DNA of 64,000 nucleotides. Origin: Mycolicibacterium frederiksbergense (GTDB lineage Bacteria; Actinomycetota; Actinomycetes; Mycobacteriales; Mycobacteriaceae). This document shows, piece by piece, positions 62,058-64,000 of this stretch. The notes under the pieces are model-generated. The model worked only from the letters and a program-made list of their open reading frames with translations, searched no databases and had not been told where the DNA came from. Location: positions 120,176 through 184,175 of the forward strand of contig NZ_JARXVE010000012.1 of the NCBI RefSeq assembly GCF_029893345.1. Reading direction: 5' to 3'. Position numbers and translations under genes: made by a program. The stretch's first letter is position 1; each line of letters opens with the position of its first letter.

Positions 62058-63098
62058 GTGCCCCAACCGCTGCCGCAGCCGGTGCTGAAGCCCTTGACGT
62101 CGGCCGCCATCTTTCTGGTCGCAACCATCGACGAGGGGGGCGAACAGGTCGTCCACGATGTGCTCGCCGATATTTCCGGAATCGTCCGGTCCATCTGGTT
62201 TCGTGACCCGAGCAAGGAACTTTCGTTGGTGGCCGGCTTCGGCTCGGCGGCGTGGGACCGATTGTTCGACGGCCCGCGCCCGGCCGAGCTGCACCCGTTC
62301 ATCCCCTTGGACGGCGGCCGCCACCAGGCTCCGTCGACCCCGGGCGATCTGCTGTTGCACATCCGTGCCGAGTCGATGGACATGTGCTTCCAGTTGGCGG
62401 ACCGGATGCTGCAGGAGTTGGCCGGGGCCGTCACCGTCGTCGACGAGGTGCACGGATTCCAGTATTTCGACAACCGCGACCTGCTGGGTTTCGTCGACGG
62501 CACCGAGAACCCCAACGGGGTCGCCGCGGCAAATACCGTGCAAATCGGTTCCGAGGACCCCGATTTCGCCGGGGCCAGCTACGTGCACGTGCAGAAATAC
62601 GTGCACGCGATGACCGATTGGCGGGCGCTGTCGGTGGACGAGCAGCAGCAGGTGATCGGCCGTTCCAAGCTCGACGACATCGAGATGCCCGACGACATCA
62701 AGCCGTCGAATTCACACATCGCGCTCAACGTCATCACCGACGAGGACGGCAACGAGCTCAAGATCGTCCGGCGGAACATGCCGTTCGGCGAGCTCGGCAG
62801 CTCCGAATTCGGCACGTACTACATCGGTTACTGCCGCACGCCGGAGATCACCGAGCGGATGCTGCGCAATATGTTCATCGGGGATCCGCCCGGCAATACC
62901 GACCGGATCCTGGACTTCTCCACCGCCGTCACGGGCTGCATGTTCTTCGTCCCCACTATCGATTTCCTCGATGATCCACCGCCACTTCCGGTTTCGGCGC
63001 GCGAGCCGGAGCTGGCAGTGTCTGACGGCTCGGTGTCTGACCACTCGGTACCTGACCACTCCCTGGCGATCGGCAGCCTGAAAGGAATCCCGCAATGA
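62058..63098 (+). CDS. dyp: Dye-decolorizing peroxidase (B type), encapsulin cargo
   Basis: This haem peroxidase is loaded into the encapsulin shell encoded next. The 346-residue protein has the catalytic GFVDGTENP motif, a haem-ligating His in SNSHIALNV and the distal Arg in KIVRRNMPFGE. After the fold, a flexible linker with three 15-bp repeats leads to the C-terminal targeting peptide LAIGSLKGIPQ. TAGGGT six bases before GTG 62058 suggests a leaderless mRNA. The stop overlaps the encapsulin ATG. Confidence 0.95.
   Translation: MPQPLPQPVLKPLTSAAIFLVATIDEGGEQVVHDVLADISGIVRSIWFRDPSKELSLVAGFGSAAWDRLFDGPRPAELHPFIPLDGGRHQAPSTPGDLLLHIRAESMDMCFQLADRMLQELAGAVTVVDEVHGFQYFDNRDLLGFVDGTENPNGVAAANTVQIGSEDPDFAGASYVHVQKYVHAMTDWRALSVDEQQQVIGRSKLDDIEMPDDIKPSNSHIALNVITDEDGNELKIVRRNMPFGELGSSEFGTYYIGYCRTPEITERMLRNMFIGDPPGNTDRILDFSTAVTGCMFFVPTIDFLDDPPPLPVSAREPELAVSDGSVSDHSVPDHSLAIGSLKGIPQ
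63018..63062. repeat. Three 15-bp repeats in the DyP linker
   Basis: Units at 63018-63032, 63033-63047 and 63048-63062 encode VSDGS, VSDHS and VPDHS. They lengthen the tether between the enzyme and its encapsulin-docking peptide. Confidence 0.85.
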
Positions 63099-63892
63099 AC
63101 AACCTGTACCGCGAACTCGCCCCGATTACCGAGTCCGCCTGGGCCGACATCGAACTGGAGGCCAGCAGGACGTTCAAGCGTCACATCGCCGGCAGGCGGG
63201 TGGTCGATGTCAGCGAGCCGGGTGGTCCGGTCACCGCGGCGATCGGCACGGGACATCTGCTCGACGTCAATCCGCCCAGCGACGGCGTGGTCGCCCACCT
63301 GCGCGACGCCAAACCGCTGGTTCAGTTGCGGGTGCCGTTCACGGTGTCGCGCAAGGACATCGACGATGTGGAGCGCGGCTCGCACGATTCGGACTGGGAT
63401 CCGGTCAAGGACGCCGCCAAGAAGCTGGCCTTCGTCGAAGACCGGGCCATCTTCGAGGGGTATCCGGCGGCGTCGATCGAAGGCATCCGCAATTCAAGCA
63501 ACAATCCGACGCTGGCCCTGCCCGACGATGCCCGCGAGATTCCCGATGTGATCGCCCAGGCGCTGTCCGAACTACGGCTGGCCGGCGTCGACGGCCCGTA
63601 CTCGGTGCTGCTGTCGGCGGCGACCTACACCAAGGTCAGCGAGACCACCGCGCACGGTTATCCGATCCGGGAGCATCTGAGCCGGCTGGTCGACGGTGAC
63701 ATCATCTGGGCGCCCGCGATCGACGGTGCGTTCGTGTTGTCCACCCGCGGTGGAGATTTCGACCTGCAACTGGGCACCGATGTGTCGATCGGCTATCTGT
63801 CCCACGACGCCGAGAGCGTGCAGCTGTACCTGCAGGAGACCCTGACGTTCCTGTGCTACACCGCCGAAGCCTCGGTCGCCCTCACCGCCTGA
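63095..63892 (+). CDS. enc: Encapsulin shell protein (Cfp29/linocin family)
   Basis: This HK97-fold protein self-assembles into a small icosahedral nanocompartment holding DyP and, in mycobacteria, other cargos. The 265-residue sequence begins MNNLYRELAPITESAW and contains the typical RVVDVSEPGG, EGYPAASIEGI and YLQETLTFLCYT. It overlaps the DyP gene by four bases (ATGA), so shell and cargo are made together. It is the homologue of Rv0798c. Confidence 0.97.
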   Translation: MNNLYRELAPITESAWADIELEASRTFKRHIAGRRVVDVSEPGGPVTAAIGTGHLLDVNPPSDGVVAHLRDAKPLVQLRVPFTVSRKDIDDVERGSHDSDWDPVKDAAKKLAFVEDRAIFEGYPAASIEGIRNSSNNPTLALPDDAREIPDVIAQALSELRLAGVDGPYSVLLSAATYTKVSETTAHGYPIREHLSRLVDGDIIWAPAIDGAFVLSTRGGDFDLQLGTDVSIGYLSHDAESVQLYLQETLTFLCYTAEASVALTA

Positions 63893-63936
63893 TCCCTTTG
63901 GCTTTCCTTGCACCGCGAGCGACCATTGCTCCTATG

Positions 63937-64000
63937 TCAAGCGGCGGCTAGTTCGTCGGGTTTGGGGTGGGTTTGGTTGGTGCCTTGGTCGGTGTGGAGG
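63937..64000 (-). CDS. Partial gene at the right edge
   Basis: The minus strand holds an open frame that ends TNQTHPKPDELAAA and then TGA at 63939-63937. It runs off the window. The codons fit a real C-terminus, but 20 residues are too few to name a family. A mobile-element gene is one possibility. Confidence 0.35.
   Translation of the reverse strand, partial: LHTDQGTNQTHPKPDELAAA

Overview
The window is chromosomal DNA of a fast-growing mycobacterium (Mycolicibacterium-like). The base composition is high in GC. Mycothiol synthase (mshD), LmeA, GlnR, DesA1, RamB, MCE, DUF732 and LytR-CpsA-Psr proteins are all present. Two long blocks match, in reverse orientation, the gene order of M. tuberculosis Rv0457c-Rv0466 and Rv0798c-Rv0824c. 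No complete insertion sequence, prophage or CRISPR array is visible. No gene-free stretch exceeds 300 bases.

Layout. 1-7.5 kb: the ramB/lpd neighbourhood (acyl-ACP thioesterase, RamB, a carboxymuconolactone decarboxylase-like protein, Lpd with a coupled membrane protein, DUF779, a prolyl oligopeptidase). 7.5-8.4 kb: a small accessory patch of lower GC with a glycine-zipper peptide and a membrane protein. 8.4-13.9 kb: PPK2, an aldehyde dehydrogenase, PAP2 phosphatase, DinB-like protein and an L,D-transpeptidase. 14.0-14.7 kb: four tRNA genes (Phe, Asp and Glu on the minus strand, Lys on the plus strand) with textbook terminators. 14.7-24.5 kb: a regulated accessory cassette with a divergent gamma-glutamyltransferase, an M24 peptidase, a five-gene peptide-type ABC importer, a DUF1275 membrane protein and a TetR repressor. 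Four copies of one 14-bp palindrome lie at its two promoters. 24.7-27.8 kb: small secreted proteins and a DUF2236 oxygenase-like gene divergent from another TetR gene. 28-63.9 kb: the conserved block desA1-dus-LCP-phoU / pstSCAB-mshD-glnR / lmeA-thiX-(Cys leader)-DUF4395-cysA2-sseC-nitrobindin / pabC-ygfZ / purM-purF / purL / pepC / DyP-encapsulin.

How the genes work together. The phosphate block carries PHO-box-like 11-bp direct repeats upstream of both phoU and pstS, at almost the same distance from their predicted transcription starts. The sulfur operon is preceded by a leaderless reading frame with eight consecutive Cys codons, a cysteine-responsive attenuator. The DyP peroxidase ends in an encapsulin-loading peptide and overlaps the encapsulin gene. 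The 14.7-24.5 kb cassette looks like an uptake-and-degradation unit for gamma-glutamyl or related peptides under one TetR repressor, and is the best candidate here for an undescribed system. Many genes appear to be read from leaderless mRNAs: TANNNT, then 6-7 bases, then ATG or GTG.

The last 64 bases hold the C-terminal end of an unidentified gene that runs off the right edge.
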